Positions 52,345 to 60,052 of a stretch of 64,000 nucleotides of DNA are shown in pieces. The notes beneath the pieces were generated by a model. The model made no database searches, had not been told where the DNA came from, and saw only the letters and a list, made by a program, of their open reading frames with translations. The DNA is taken from NCBI GenBank assembly GCA_900551445.1, contig URWA01000007.1, positions 46,127-110,126 on the forward strand, written 5' to 3'. Both the position numbers and the translations under genes were made by a program. This stretch comes from an uncultured Bacteroides sp. Lineage in GTDB: Bacteria > Bacteroidota > Bacteroidia > Bacteroidales > Bacteroidaceae. Position 1 is the stretch's first letter, and each line of letters begins with the position of its first letter.

Positions 52345-52428
52345 CACACTGTGAAATACAAAAACCACAGTGTGGGATATATATTTCACACTGTGGGATA
52401 CAAATTCCAAACTGTGGGACAGAGAATT
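52345..52428. repeat. Array C: four tandem 21-bp units
   Basis: Units start at 52345, 52366, 52387 and 52408, each close to CACACTGTGGGATA plus an AT-rich 7-mer. CACACTGTG/CACAGTGTG is a near palindrome, and units 1-2 form a large hairpin (TCCCACACTGTG with CACAGTGTGGGA). An outer pair, TTCTCTGTCCCACA and TGTGGGACAGAGAA, closes the whole array. It lies between the NifX-like gene and the metallophosphoesterase gene. Confidence 0.88.
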
Positions 52429-52502
52429 CTTATGGGCATTTAAAAGAAAATGTGGAAGTGATGAAAAGAAGGTAGCGGCGGTTTCACATTCTGGAAAATT
52501 TG

Positions 52503-52510
52503 TATCTTTG
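52503..52510 (+). promoter_or_regulatory. -7 box of the metallophosphoesterase promoter
   Basis: TATCTTTG, 24 bp upstream of the ATG at 52535, just after array C. Confidence 0.5.
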
Positions 52511-52534
52511 TGCTTGATTTTCAAGCATGCTTTT

Positions 52535-54208
52535 ATGAATAAGATTATTTTCTTGTTGCTGGCAGCCGTTTTAGAGGGAATGACGCTGGCGGGCAACGCA
52601 CAGACACAGATTGCGTTTATATCGGATGCGCATATTCAGGACATTGACGGGCATCCCGAACGGGTACGTTCCATGGAGGTACAGGTACAGTCCACCCGTT
52701 TGTTCAATGAAAATTACTATGCTTTTCTGGCTGCGTTGGACGATGTAGCCCGGAGAAACATCCGTCTGGTGGTATTGTCGGGCGACCTGACCGACAATGG
52801 GCAGTTTTTCAACCAGCAAAAGGTGAAAGAGATTCTCGACGGTTATGCGCGTCAGAAGGGAATGCGGTTTTTTGTCACCACCGGCAATCATGATCCGGCG
52901 CTTCCGTTTGGGTTGAAACAGAAGAATGTGAACTATCTGGCTGCCGACGGCAGTCGGGTGACGCGGGAAGATTCATGTGCCGGCTATGCCGACCAGATGA
53001 AGTGTTACGCCACATTCGGCTTTTTCCCGCAGAAGGAATACCGATATTGGGAAACCCCGTTCACTTCCTACACGTATGAAAAATACAGTTATAAAGAGGC
53101 ACAGAAGGAAGGAGGGCTCGATAGAAGAACCTATACCTTGTGCGATTCGCTGACCGCAATGGATGCCAGTTATCTGGTAGAGCCGGTGGACGGACTCTGG
53201 CTGCTGGCCATCGATGGGGGTGCTTATCTGCCGAAAGGAATGAAAGAGGGCCAGATGGTGTATCAGGGTTCCAGTATAGGATATAATAATGTATTGGCAC
53301 ATAAACCCTTTTTATTGCCGTGGGTACGGAAGGTAGTGGCCGAAGCCAAGCGGTTGCATAAAACACTGGTCACCTTCTCACATTATCCGCTGGTGGATTT
53401 CAATGATGGCGTGTCGGACTACGTGAAGAAGATATGGGGCAACCGCCGTTTCGACTTGGACCGTGTACCGGAAGCGGAGGTGAGCGAAGCTTTTCTGGAA
53501 GCGGGTATCCGCCTGCATTTTGCCGGACACATGCACGTGAATGACACGGGTATTTGGGAAGGGAAGGATGGAAAGAAACTTTATAACATACAGATACCTT
53601 CGCTGGCCACCTATATGCCGGCCTACAAGATTCTGACCATTGAGCATCCGGAAGAGTTCCGGGTGGAAACGGTGACGCTCGATTCGGTGGCAGGATTCGC
53701 TCAGTTGTTTCCTTTGTATCAGGCTGAATACCGTTCGGATTCCTTGAAAGGTCATTTGCCGGTGTGGAACAAGGAGATTCTTTCTTCCCGCACGTATCGT
53801 GAATTTTGCGATTACCAGTTCCGCGACCTGGTACGTGTGCGTTTCATTCCGCGCGATTTGCCGGAAAGCTGGAAGCCTTACTTGAAGTTTACGGGGGCCC
53901 GCTTGTTGCAGGAAGTGGCCGGAGAGGACAAATCGGTGGAGGCCGAATGGACACAATGGTGCATGGAAGACATGATTCTCGACCTTTATCGCTTGCGCTA
54001 TGCCGACCGGCTTGCCTTGAGGGATATTCCATCATCACGCTTGGCTGCCTATCGTCATTTGTTTGACCGCGCGCAAATCTCTGCATCGGCTTCACCGGCG
54101 GTGGAATATGTGCGGGATTTGTCAGTCTTGTTCCAGGCTTTCCTGAACGGGGAACCATGCGTGAATTTCCGGATTAATCTGAAAAATGAGGAAATAGAAG
54201 CGGAATAG
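52535..54208 (+). CDS. Secreted calcineurin-like metallophosphoesterase
   Basis: 557 residues from MNKIIFLLLAAVLEG, a signal peptide; a longer upstream frame would run through array C and past the -7 box and is rejected. The five metal-site motifs are present in order: FISDAHIQD, LSGDLTDNG, TTGNHDP, TFSHYPL, HFAGHMHVND. The catalytic domain fills about residues 25-370, and the rest is unassigned. A periplasmic phosphatase or nuclease of unknown substrate. Upstream of a GH92 mannosidase gene, which has its own -7 box. Confidence 0.9.
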   Translation: MNKIIFLLLAAVLEGMTLAGNAQTQIAFISDAHIQDIDGHPERVRSMEVQVQSTRLFNENYYAFLAALDDVARRNIRLVVLSGDLTDNGQFFNQQKVKEILDGYARQKGMRFFVTTGNHDPALPFGLKQKNVNYLAADGSRVTREDSCAGYADQMKCYATFGFFPQKEYRYWETPFTSYTYEKYSYKEAQKEGGLDRRTYTLCDSLTAMDASYLVEPVDGLWLLAIDGGAYLPKGMKEGQMVYQGSSIGYNNVLAHKPFLLPWVRKVVAEAKRLHKTLVTFSHYPLVDFNDGVSDYVKKIWGNRRFDLDRVPEAEVSEAFLEAGIRLHFAGHMHVNDTGIWEGKDGKKLYNIQIPSLATYMPAYKILTIEHPEEFRVETVTLDSVAGFAQLFPLYQAEYRSDSLKGHLPVWNKEILSSRTYREFCDYQFRDLVRVRFIPRDLPESWKPYLKFTGARLLQEVAGEDKSVEAEWTQWCMEDMILDLYRLRYADRLALRDIPSSRLAAYRHLFDRAQISASASPAVEYVRDLSVLFQAFLNGEPCVNFRINLKNEEIEAE

Positions 54209-54274
54209 ACCGAAAAGTGTACTATTTCCCTCCTGGTTTGCATTATTTTCTCCCATACAAGTTTCTTCCTTCGT

Positions 54275-54282
54275 TATTTTTG
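54275..54282 (+). promoter_or_regulatory. -7 box of the GH92 gene promoter
   Basis: TATTTTTG, 48 bp upstream of the GH92 ATG. No exact -33 match. Confidence 0.45.
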
Positions 54283-54330
54283 CTTACAATAGGAAATAAG
54301 ATTTTTTATTTAGCTTAAATTGAATTGCTT

Positions 54331-56610
54331 ATGTGGAACACGAAATCAGTGTGGCTGTTTCTGTTAGGATTAGTCTGTATGGGAACAGCGGGAGGACAGG
54401 CTCCCGGAGATTCTTTTGAATACGCTTCATACGTCGACCCGCGCATCGGGTCGGAAGGACTGGGGCGTGTGTTTATCGGACCGTCGTGTCCGTTTGGAAT
54501 GGTGAAACCTTCGCCGGATTGTACGCCTTCGCCCAACAGCGGGTGGTTGCCGATGCCTGAACGGGTGGACGGCTTTGCGCAGGTGCACGTCAGCGGTACC
54601 GGAGGGGGACCGAAATACGGCAACGTGCTGGTGACTCCCTTTGGCGACGGCATGGACCGTGTGAGCCACATTGATTACCGTGAGTATGAAACAATTCAGC
54701 TGGGATATTATGATACCCGATTCAAGCAGAGTGGCATCCGTACGGAAATCACCACGTCGAACCGGGCTTCTTTCTATCGCTTCACGTATCCGGAGGATTC
54801 CTTGAAATCGCTGGCGGTGGATGCCGGTTTCTTCCTGGGAGAAAGTCCGATACCCGACGAGCGGGAAGCACAGCAGTTTGTCGGCTCCGAAATACAGGTG
54901 TTGTCCGACCATGAGGTGGCTGGTTATACCCGTATCCGTGGCGGATGGAACAACGGAAAGGCGTACACGGTGTATTTCTACGCCGAAACCGACCGTCCGT
55001 TTGTACAGTCGCTCACGTGGAAAGGCAACCGCATCACCGAGGCACAGTCACAGTATGATTCATCGGAAAAAACCGGGGCTTTGCTGCGTTTTGCGAAATC
55101 CGACAAGGTGGTACAGCTGAAAGTGGGTATCTCTTTCCTGAGCAGTCAGAAGGCCAAGTTCAATGCCCACTCAGAAATTCCTCACTGGTCGTTCGAAGAA
55201 GTACACAACGGTTTGCTGGCACAGTGGGAAAAGTTGTTCCAGAAAATAGAAATCGACCCGTCTGCTCCGGCTGCGAAGAAACGGATGTTCTACACTGCTT
55301 TGTATCACACTATGCTGATGCCGGTGGACCGTTCGGGAGAAAATCCGCTCTGGAGTGATCCGGAACCTTATTATGATGATTTTTATGCCATTTGGGATAC
55401 GTATCGCAGCTCGTTCCCGTTGATTACATTGATTGACCCGCAACGTCAGGTGGATATCGTGCGCTCGCTGATCAATATCTACAAGCGTGACGGCTATATG
55501 CCCGATGCACGTAGCGGAAACAGCAACGGACGTACGCAGGGAGGTTCCAATGCGGAAATCGTGATTGCGGATGCGTTCGTGAAAGGACTGAAGGGGATTG
55601 ATTATGAATTGGGCTTGCAGGCCATGCTGAAGGATGCCACGGTTCCTCCTGGCGACAATGAAGAAGCCGAAGGACGCGGAGGACTGATTCCTTACCTGGA
55701 ACTGGGCTACATTCCTCACGGTATTGACCGGGCCGGCAACCGTACCATTGAATATGCTTATTGTGATTATGCCATTGCACAGGTGGCCAAGGGGCTGGGC
55801 AAGGAGGATTTGTATCAGCAATATATGAAACAGTCTGAGAACTGGAAGAACTTGTGGCGCAGTGATTACGAACATGAAGGAGCCAAAGGTTTTATCATGC
55901 CGCGAGACAAGGAAGGCAACTGGCTGGATTCCATTCCATTCGGACACTCTACCCGTGTACAGCCGAAATTCAAATATACACCGGTCATTTTCGAAGGGCC
56001 GTGGTACACCAAGTGGTGGAGCATGTTCTTCTATGAAGCCAGTTCGTGGGAATATTCCTTGAGTATTCCGCACGACGTGCCGGGCTTGATTGAAAAATGC
56101 GGGGGAGCTGAAGCGTTTGAGAAGCGCCTGGATATCTTCTTCGACAAAGGCTTTTTCAATGTCAACAACGAACCTTCGTTCCTGACTTCTTGTCTGTATC
56201 ACTGGCTCGGAAAGCCGTGGCGTACGAGCGACCGTATCCGCGAAATCATTGCGAAGAATTACAATGACGGTCCGATAGGGTTGCCGGGCAACGATGACTC
56301 GGGTGCCATGTCGTCCTGGCTGGCTTTCCACATGGTGGGCTTGTATCCCAATGCCGGACAGGATTACTACCTGATTCATACACCGTTGCTGGCTTCTGCT
56401 ACTTTCCATCTTGCAGACGGGAAGGACTTTAAGATTGTGGCACAGGGACTTTCCGATAAGAACTGCTATATCCAGAGCGTGACACTGAACGGAAAGGATT
56501 ATCCGTATTCTACGTTGCGCCACAAGGATGTCATTGCCGGCGGTGAACTGGTACTGAAAATGGGAAAGAAACCTGGAAACTGGGGAAAGGAAATGGGATT
56601 GGATAAATAA
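54331..56610 (+). CDS. GH92 family alpha-mannosidase, secreted
   Basis: 759 residues from MWNTKSVWLF with a signal peptide ending near TAGGQA. The N-terminal beta-sandwich starts YVDPRIGSEGLGRVFIGPSCPFGMVKP; the alpha/alpha barrel has FYTALYHTMLMP, YAIWDTYRSSFPL and the family hallmark GLPGNDDSGAMSSW. GH92 enzymes are Ca2+-dependent exo-mannosidases that strip alpha-mannose, often alpha-1,2, from host high-mannose N-glycans or yeast mannan. No SusC/SusD pair is present in the window. A small secreted protein is encoded 10 bp downstream. Confidence 0.95.
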   Translation: MWNTKSVWLFLLGLVCMGTAGGQAPGDSFEYASYVDPRIGSEGLGRVFIGPSCPFGMVKPSPDCTPSPNSGWLPMPERVDGFAQVHVSGTGGGPKYGNVLVTPFGDGMDRVSHIDYREYETIQLGYYDTRFKQSGIRTEITTSNRASFYRFTYPEDSLKSLAVDAGFFLGESPIPDEREAQQFVGSEIQVLSDHEVAGYTRIRGGWNNGKAYTVYFYAETDRPFVQSLTWKGNRITEAQSQYDSSEKTGALLRFAKSDKVVQLKVGISFLSSQKAKFNAHSEIPHWSFEEVHNGLLAQWEKLFQKIEIDPSAPAAKKRMFYTALYHTMLMPVDRSGENPLWSDPEPYYDDFYAIWDTYRSSFPLITLIDPQRQVDIVRSLINIYKRDGYMPDARSGNSNGRTQGGSNAEIVIADAFVKGLKGIDYELGLQAMLKDATVPPGDNEEAEGRGGLIPYLELGYIPHGIDRAGNRTIEYAYCDYAIAQVAKGLGKEDLYQQYMKQSENWKNLWRSDYEHEGAKGFIMPRDKEGNWLDSIPFGHSTRVQPKFKYTPVIFEGPWYTKWWSMFFYEASSWEYSLSIPHDVPGLIEKCGGAEAFEKRLDIFFDKGFFNVNNEPSFLTSCLYHWLGKPWRTSDRIREIIAKNYNDGPIGLPGNDDSGAMSSWLAFHMVGLYPNAGQDYYLIHTPLLASATFHLADGKDFKIVAQGLSDKNCYIQSVTLNGKDYPYSTLRHKDVIAGGELVLKMGKKPGNWGKEMGLDK

Positions 56611-56620
56611 AGGAACGCGT

Positions 56621-57175
56621 ATGAAAAAGAAATATCTTATCGGTTTTTTTGCGGCATGCCTGCTGGGTACGGGCATGCTGCCGGCACAGACCGTCGTGTC
56701 GGACACATTGAAGTTTGTGTTTAAGTTGCATGGGCAGACCCGCCGTTATCAGGTGGTGTTCTGTGAACAGGATGGCGGCTTACGGATGAATTGGGGTATA
56801 GAACGCAACCTGCACTGGCAGTCGGGCAGTTACACCATGACCCCAAAAGCCCTGGAAAGCGGAAGCCAGTTGTGTTTCTTGCAGCCGGACGATGGAAACC
56901 ACTTGCAGCTGTCGGATGCGGAAACCGTGTATGTAGTGCCGCAGAAAGCCTTGAAACAGTTGAAGGAGACGGGAAGCATGGACTTTAACCACACAACCTA
57001 TGACCGGGCGGAAGATGCGTCGGAGAAGAATGGCGGACGTCCGTTGCTCCACGTGGTCGACCGTTACGAAGGCGGGGAGATGTGGATATGGGACAATCCG
57101 TCGTTGCCCATCATCTGGCGGATGGCGAACAATCCGCTGGAAGTGAACTGGCAGGTGGAAGTGATGAAGAAGTGA
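56621..57175 (+). CDS. Small secreted protein next to GH92
   Basis: 184 residues with a signal peptide (MKKKYLIGFFAACLLGTGMLPAQ). The mature part is beta-rich (VFKLHGQTRRYQVVFCEQDG, LRMNWGIERN, GGEMWIWDNPSLPIIWRM). I do not recognise a family. It starts 10 bp after the GH92 stop and is almost certainly in the same transcript, so a role in mannoside use is possible. Confidence 0.75.
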   Translation: MKKKYLIGFFAACLLGTGMLPAQTVVSDTLKFVFKLHGQTRRYQVVFCEQDGGLRMNWGIERNLHWQSGSYTMTPKALESGSQLCFLQPDDGNHLQLSDAETVYVVPQKALKQLKETGSMDFNHTTYDRAEDASEKNGGRPLLHVVDRYEGGEMWIWDNPSLPIIWRMANNPLEVNWQVEVMKK

Positions 57176-57212
57176 GGAAATAGAATATATCGCAGATTTT
57201 GTTTTTTTGTCG

Positions 57213-57220
57213 TACCTTTG
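57213..57220 (+). promoter_or_regulatory. -7 box of the mazG promoter
   Basis: TACCTTTG, 27 bp upstream of the mazG start. The -33 position is not a clear match. Confidence 0.55.
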
Positions 57221-57247
57221 CAGGGCAAAAACAGAAAGGATTAAATC

Positions 57248-58033
57248 ATGCATACAAGAGAAGAAAAACTGGAAGCGTTCGGACGCCTGCTCGACGTGCT
57301 GGACGAGTTGAGGGTGAAATGCCCGTGGGACCGCAAACAGACCAACGAGAGTCTGCGTCCGAACACCATTGAAGAGGTATATGAACTCTGTGATGCCCTG
57401 ATGAAGGACGACAAGAAAAACATCTGCAAGGAATTGGGCGACGTGTTGCTCCATGTGGTGTTCTATGCCAAGATTGGCAGTGAGACCGGCGACTTTGACA
57501 TCAAGGACGTGTGCGACAAGTTGTGCGACAAATTGATATTCCGTCATCCGCACGTGTTTGGAGAAGTCAAGGCCGATACGGCGGAACAGGTGTCCGAAAA
57601 CTGGGAGCAGATCAAGCTGAAGGAAAAGGACGGCAACAAGTCGGTTTTGAGCGGTGTGCCCGAGGCTCTTCCTTCCCTGATCAAGGCTTATCGTATTCAG
57701 GACAAGGCCCGCAACGTGGGCTTCGATTGGGAAGAACGTGAGCAGGTGTGGAGCAAGGTAAAAGAGGAAATTGGAGAGTTCGAGGCAGAGGTAGGACAGA
57801 TGGACAAGGACAAGGCGGAAGCCGAGTTCGGCGACGTGATGTTCAGCCTGATCAATGCAGCCCGGCTCTATAAAATCAATCCGGACAATGCGCTGGAGCG
57901 GACCAACCAGAAGTTTATCCGCCGTTTCAATTACCTGGAAGCACATACCATCAAGGAAGGGAAGAACCTGAACGATATGTCGCTGGAAGAGATGGATGCC
58001 ATCTGGAACGAAGCAAAGGCAAAAGGTCTCTGA
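57248..58033 (+). CDS. mazG: Nucleoside triphosphate pyrophosphohydrolase MazG
   Basis: 261 residues with two MazG domains. The first has LRVKCPWDRKQTNESLRPNTIEE and the metal motif ELGDVLLHVVFYA; the second has the KVKEEIGEFEAE and EAEFGDVMFSLIN acidic motifs. It hydrolyses (d)NTPs to the monophosphates, and in E. coli also limits ppGpp signalling. It has its own promoter and is monocistronic. Confidence 0.96.
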   Translation: MHTREEKLEAFGRLLDVLDELRVKCPWDRKQTNESLRPNTIEEVYELCDALMKDDKKNICKELGDVLLHVVFYAKIGSETGDFDIKDVCDKLCDKLIFRHPHVFGEVKADTAEQVSENWEQIKLKEKDGNKSVLSGVPEALPSLIKAYRIQDKARNVGFDWEEREQVWSKVKEEIGEFEAEVGQMDKDKAEAEFGDVMFSLINAARLYKINPDNALERTNQKFIRRFNYLEAHTIKEGKNLNDMSLEEMDAIWNEAKAKGL

Positions 58034-58142
58034 CACAGAGGAAATACGCCTGCAATGTGTTTCAAAGTGTCGTTCATTTAATGTAAACGGACGTTTCTGG
58101 AAAAATATCTTTCTGGAAGAGTAACATATTGAAGGTTTTTTC

Positions 58143-58150
58143 TACCTTTG
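58143..58150 (+). promoter_or_regulatory. -7 box of the ACT/UPF0210 operon promoter
   Basis: TACCTTTG, 30 bp upstream of the ATG at 58181. This places the mRNA start downstream of any longer candidate start codon. Confidence 0.55.
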
Positions 58151-58180
58151 CGAAACATAAACAAAAATTTTAAAAAGGAA

Positions 58181-58456
58181 ATGGTGAACAAAGCTATTAT
58201 TACAGTCGTAGGCAAGGATACTGTGGGTATCATTGCCCAGGTATGTACTTATCTGGCAGAGAATAAGGTAAACATTCTGGATATTTCTCAGACCATCGTA
58301 CAGGAATATTTCACAATGATGATGATTGTGGATATGACCAAACTGGAAAAACCTTTTGAAGAGGTCGTTACCGAGCTGACCAATGTCGGTGCGGAAATCG
58401 GGGTACAGATCAAGTGCCAGCGCGAGGAAATCTTTGACAAAATGCATCGTATCTAA
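58181..58456 (+). CDS. ACT domain protein (UPF0237 type)
   Basis: 91 residues, almost entirely one ACT domain: KAIITVVGKDTVGIIAQVCTYLA, VNILDISQTIVQEYFTMMMIVDM. ACT domains bind small ligands, often amino acids. It is paired with the UPF0210/PFL gene 17 bp downstream, a pairing I recall from many bacteria, suggesting a regulator-enzyme unit of unknown reaction. Confidence 0.92.
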   Translation: MVNKAIITVVGKDTVGIIAQVCTYLAENKVNILDISQTIVQEYFTMMMIVDMTKLEKPFEEVVTELTNVGAEIGVQIKCQREEIFDKMHRI

Positions 58457-58473
58457 CAAAAAGGAGAAACGGT

Positions 58474-59838
58474 ATGATCAATATAACAGAGGTTCTGGAA
58501 ACCAATAAGATGATAGAGCAGGAAAACCTGGATGTGCGTACCATTACGATGGGTATCAACCTGTTGGACTGTGCGGACAGCAACCTGGAGGTGCTTTGTC
58601 AGAATATATACAACAAGATTACCGGACTGGCAAAAGATCTGGTCAGAACGGGAGAGGACATTTCCAAGGAATTTGGTATTCCTATCGTGAACAAGCGTAT
58701 TTCCATCACACCGATTGCCTTGGTAGGAGGTACGGCCTGCAAGACGCCGGATGATTATGTGCAGATTGCCAAGACCTTGGACAAGGTGGCCGGAGAACTG
58801 GGTGTCAACTTTATCGGCGGTTATTCTGCGATTGTTTCCAAAGGAATGAGCCGCAGCGATGAATTGCTGATTCGTTCTATTCCGAAAGCACTGGCTTGTA
58901 CGGAGCGCATCTGTAGTTCCGTGAACGTAGGTTCCACCAAGACGGGCATCAACATGGATGCGGTGAAACTGATGGGTGAAATCATCAAGGAAACGGCCGA
59001 AATGACCAAGGAACGCGATTCGTTGGGTTGTGCCAAACTGGTGGTGCTCTGCAATGCCCCTGATGATAACCCCTTCATGGCAGGTGCCTTCCACGGCGTA
59101 TCCGAACCGGATGCAGTGATTAACGTCGGTGTCAGCGGTCCGGGCGTGGTGAAATATGCCTTGGAGCAAATCCGCGGAAAGAGTTTCGAAGTGCTTTGTG
59201 AAACCATCAAGCGCACGGCGTTCAAGATTACGCGTGTGGGACAGCTGGTGGCTCAGGAGGCTTCACGCCGTCTGAATGTGCCGTTCGGCATCATCGACCT
59301 TTCACTGGCTCCGACGCCGGCGGTGGGCGACAGTGTGGCCGAAATCCTGCAGGAAATCGGACTGGAATATCCGGGGGCTCCGGGAACGACGGCAGCCTTG
59401 GCCTTGCTGAACGACCAGGTGAAGAAAGGTGGCGTGATGGCGTCTTCGTATGTGGGCGGACTGAGCGGTGCCTTTATTCCGGTAAGTGAAGACCAGGGAA
59501 TGATTGATGCCGTAGAAGCAGGTGCCCTGACCATCGAGAAATTGGAAGCCATGACGTGTGTATGCTCTGTAGGTCTGGACATGATTGCCATTCCGGGAAG
59601 TACGTCTGCCGCTACCATTTCGGGAGTCATTGCCGACGAGGCAGCCATCGGTATGGTGAACCAGAAGACCACGGCGGTGCGCGTGATTCCGGTGGTAGGC
59701 AAGGAAGTGGGCGATACGGTGGAATTCGGCGGCTTGCTGGGTTATGCACCCGTAATGCCGGTTAACCGTTACAGCTGTGAGGCTTTCGTGAACCGTGGCG
59801 GACGGATTCCGGCCCCGATTCACAGCTTCAAGAACTGA
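58474..59838 (+). CDS. UPF0210 (PFL-like) protein
   Basis: 454 residues, full length for UPF0210: ITMGINLLDCADSNLEVLCQNI, ISITPIALVGGTAC, GMSRSDELLIRSIPKALA, APTPAVGDSVAEILQEIGLE, ending GRIPAPIHSFKN. The fold is related to the pyruvate formate-lyase/anaerobic ribonucleotide reductase barrel. The reaction is unknown. It follows its ACT-domain partner and ends in a strong terminator. Confidence 0.93.
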   Translation: MINITEVLETNKMIEQENLDVRTITMGINLLDCADSNLEVLCQNIYNKITGLAKDLVRTGEDISKEFGIPIVNKRISITPIALVGGTACKTPDDYVQIAKTLDKVAGELGVNFIGGYSAIVSKGMSRSDELLIRSIPKALACTERICSSVNVGSTKTGINMDAVKLMGEIIKETAEMTKERDSLGCAKLVVLCNAPDDNPFMAGAFHGVSEPDAVINVGVSGPGVVKYALEQIRGKSFEVLCETIKRTAFKITRVGQLVAQEASRRLNVPFGIIDLSLAPTPAVGDSVAEILQEIGLEYPGAPGTTAALALLNDQVKKGGVMASSYVGGLSGAFIPVSEDQGMIDAVEAGALTIEKLEAMTCVCSVGLDMIAIPGSTSAATISGVIADEAAIGMVNQKTTAVRVIPVVGKEVGDTVEFGGLLGYAPVMPVNRYSCEAFVNRGGRIPAPIHSFKN

Positions 59839-59862
59839 CATTGAAATCGAATTGCAGATAGA

Positions 59863-59915
59863 AAAGAGGGAGGCTCAGCCGGTTGGACAACCGTTGAGCC
59901 TCCCTTTCTCTTATA
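59863..59915 (+). terminator. Terminator of the ACT/UPF0210 operon
   Basis: AAAGAGGGAGGCTCA pairs with TGAGCCTCCCTTT, extended by an inner CGGTT/AACCG stem, followed by TCTCTTAT. Confidence 0.88.
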
Positions 59916-60022
59916 ACCTTAATACGATGGTAATTGTATTTACTCTTTTTATATAACAACGGAAGGCGGAAAATGTTTTGCCGGAGGGCGGAAAAAGTGC
60001 TAGGACACTGCCGGATTTGTGC

Positions 60023-60030
60023 TATCTTTG
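60023..60030 (+). promoter_or_regulatory. -7 box of the pcrA promoter
   Basis: TATCTTTG, 22 bp upstream of the chosen helicase start. This argues against a longer upstream reading. Confidence 0.5.
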
Positions 60031-60052
60031 CGACGGAAATATTTTGACCTGT

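Noticed and set aside
52370..52534. N-terminal extension of the metallophosphoesterase through the repeat array (7-residue WD-type repeats)
   Set aside because: The 21-bp array happens to stay in frame, but the signal peptide starts at 52535 and the -7 box at 52503 lies inside the extension.
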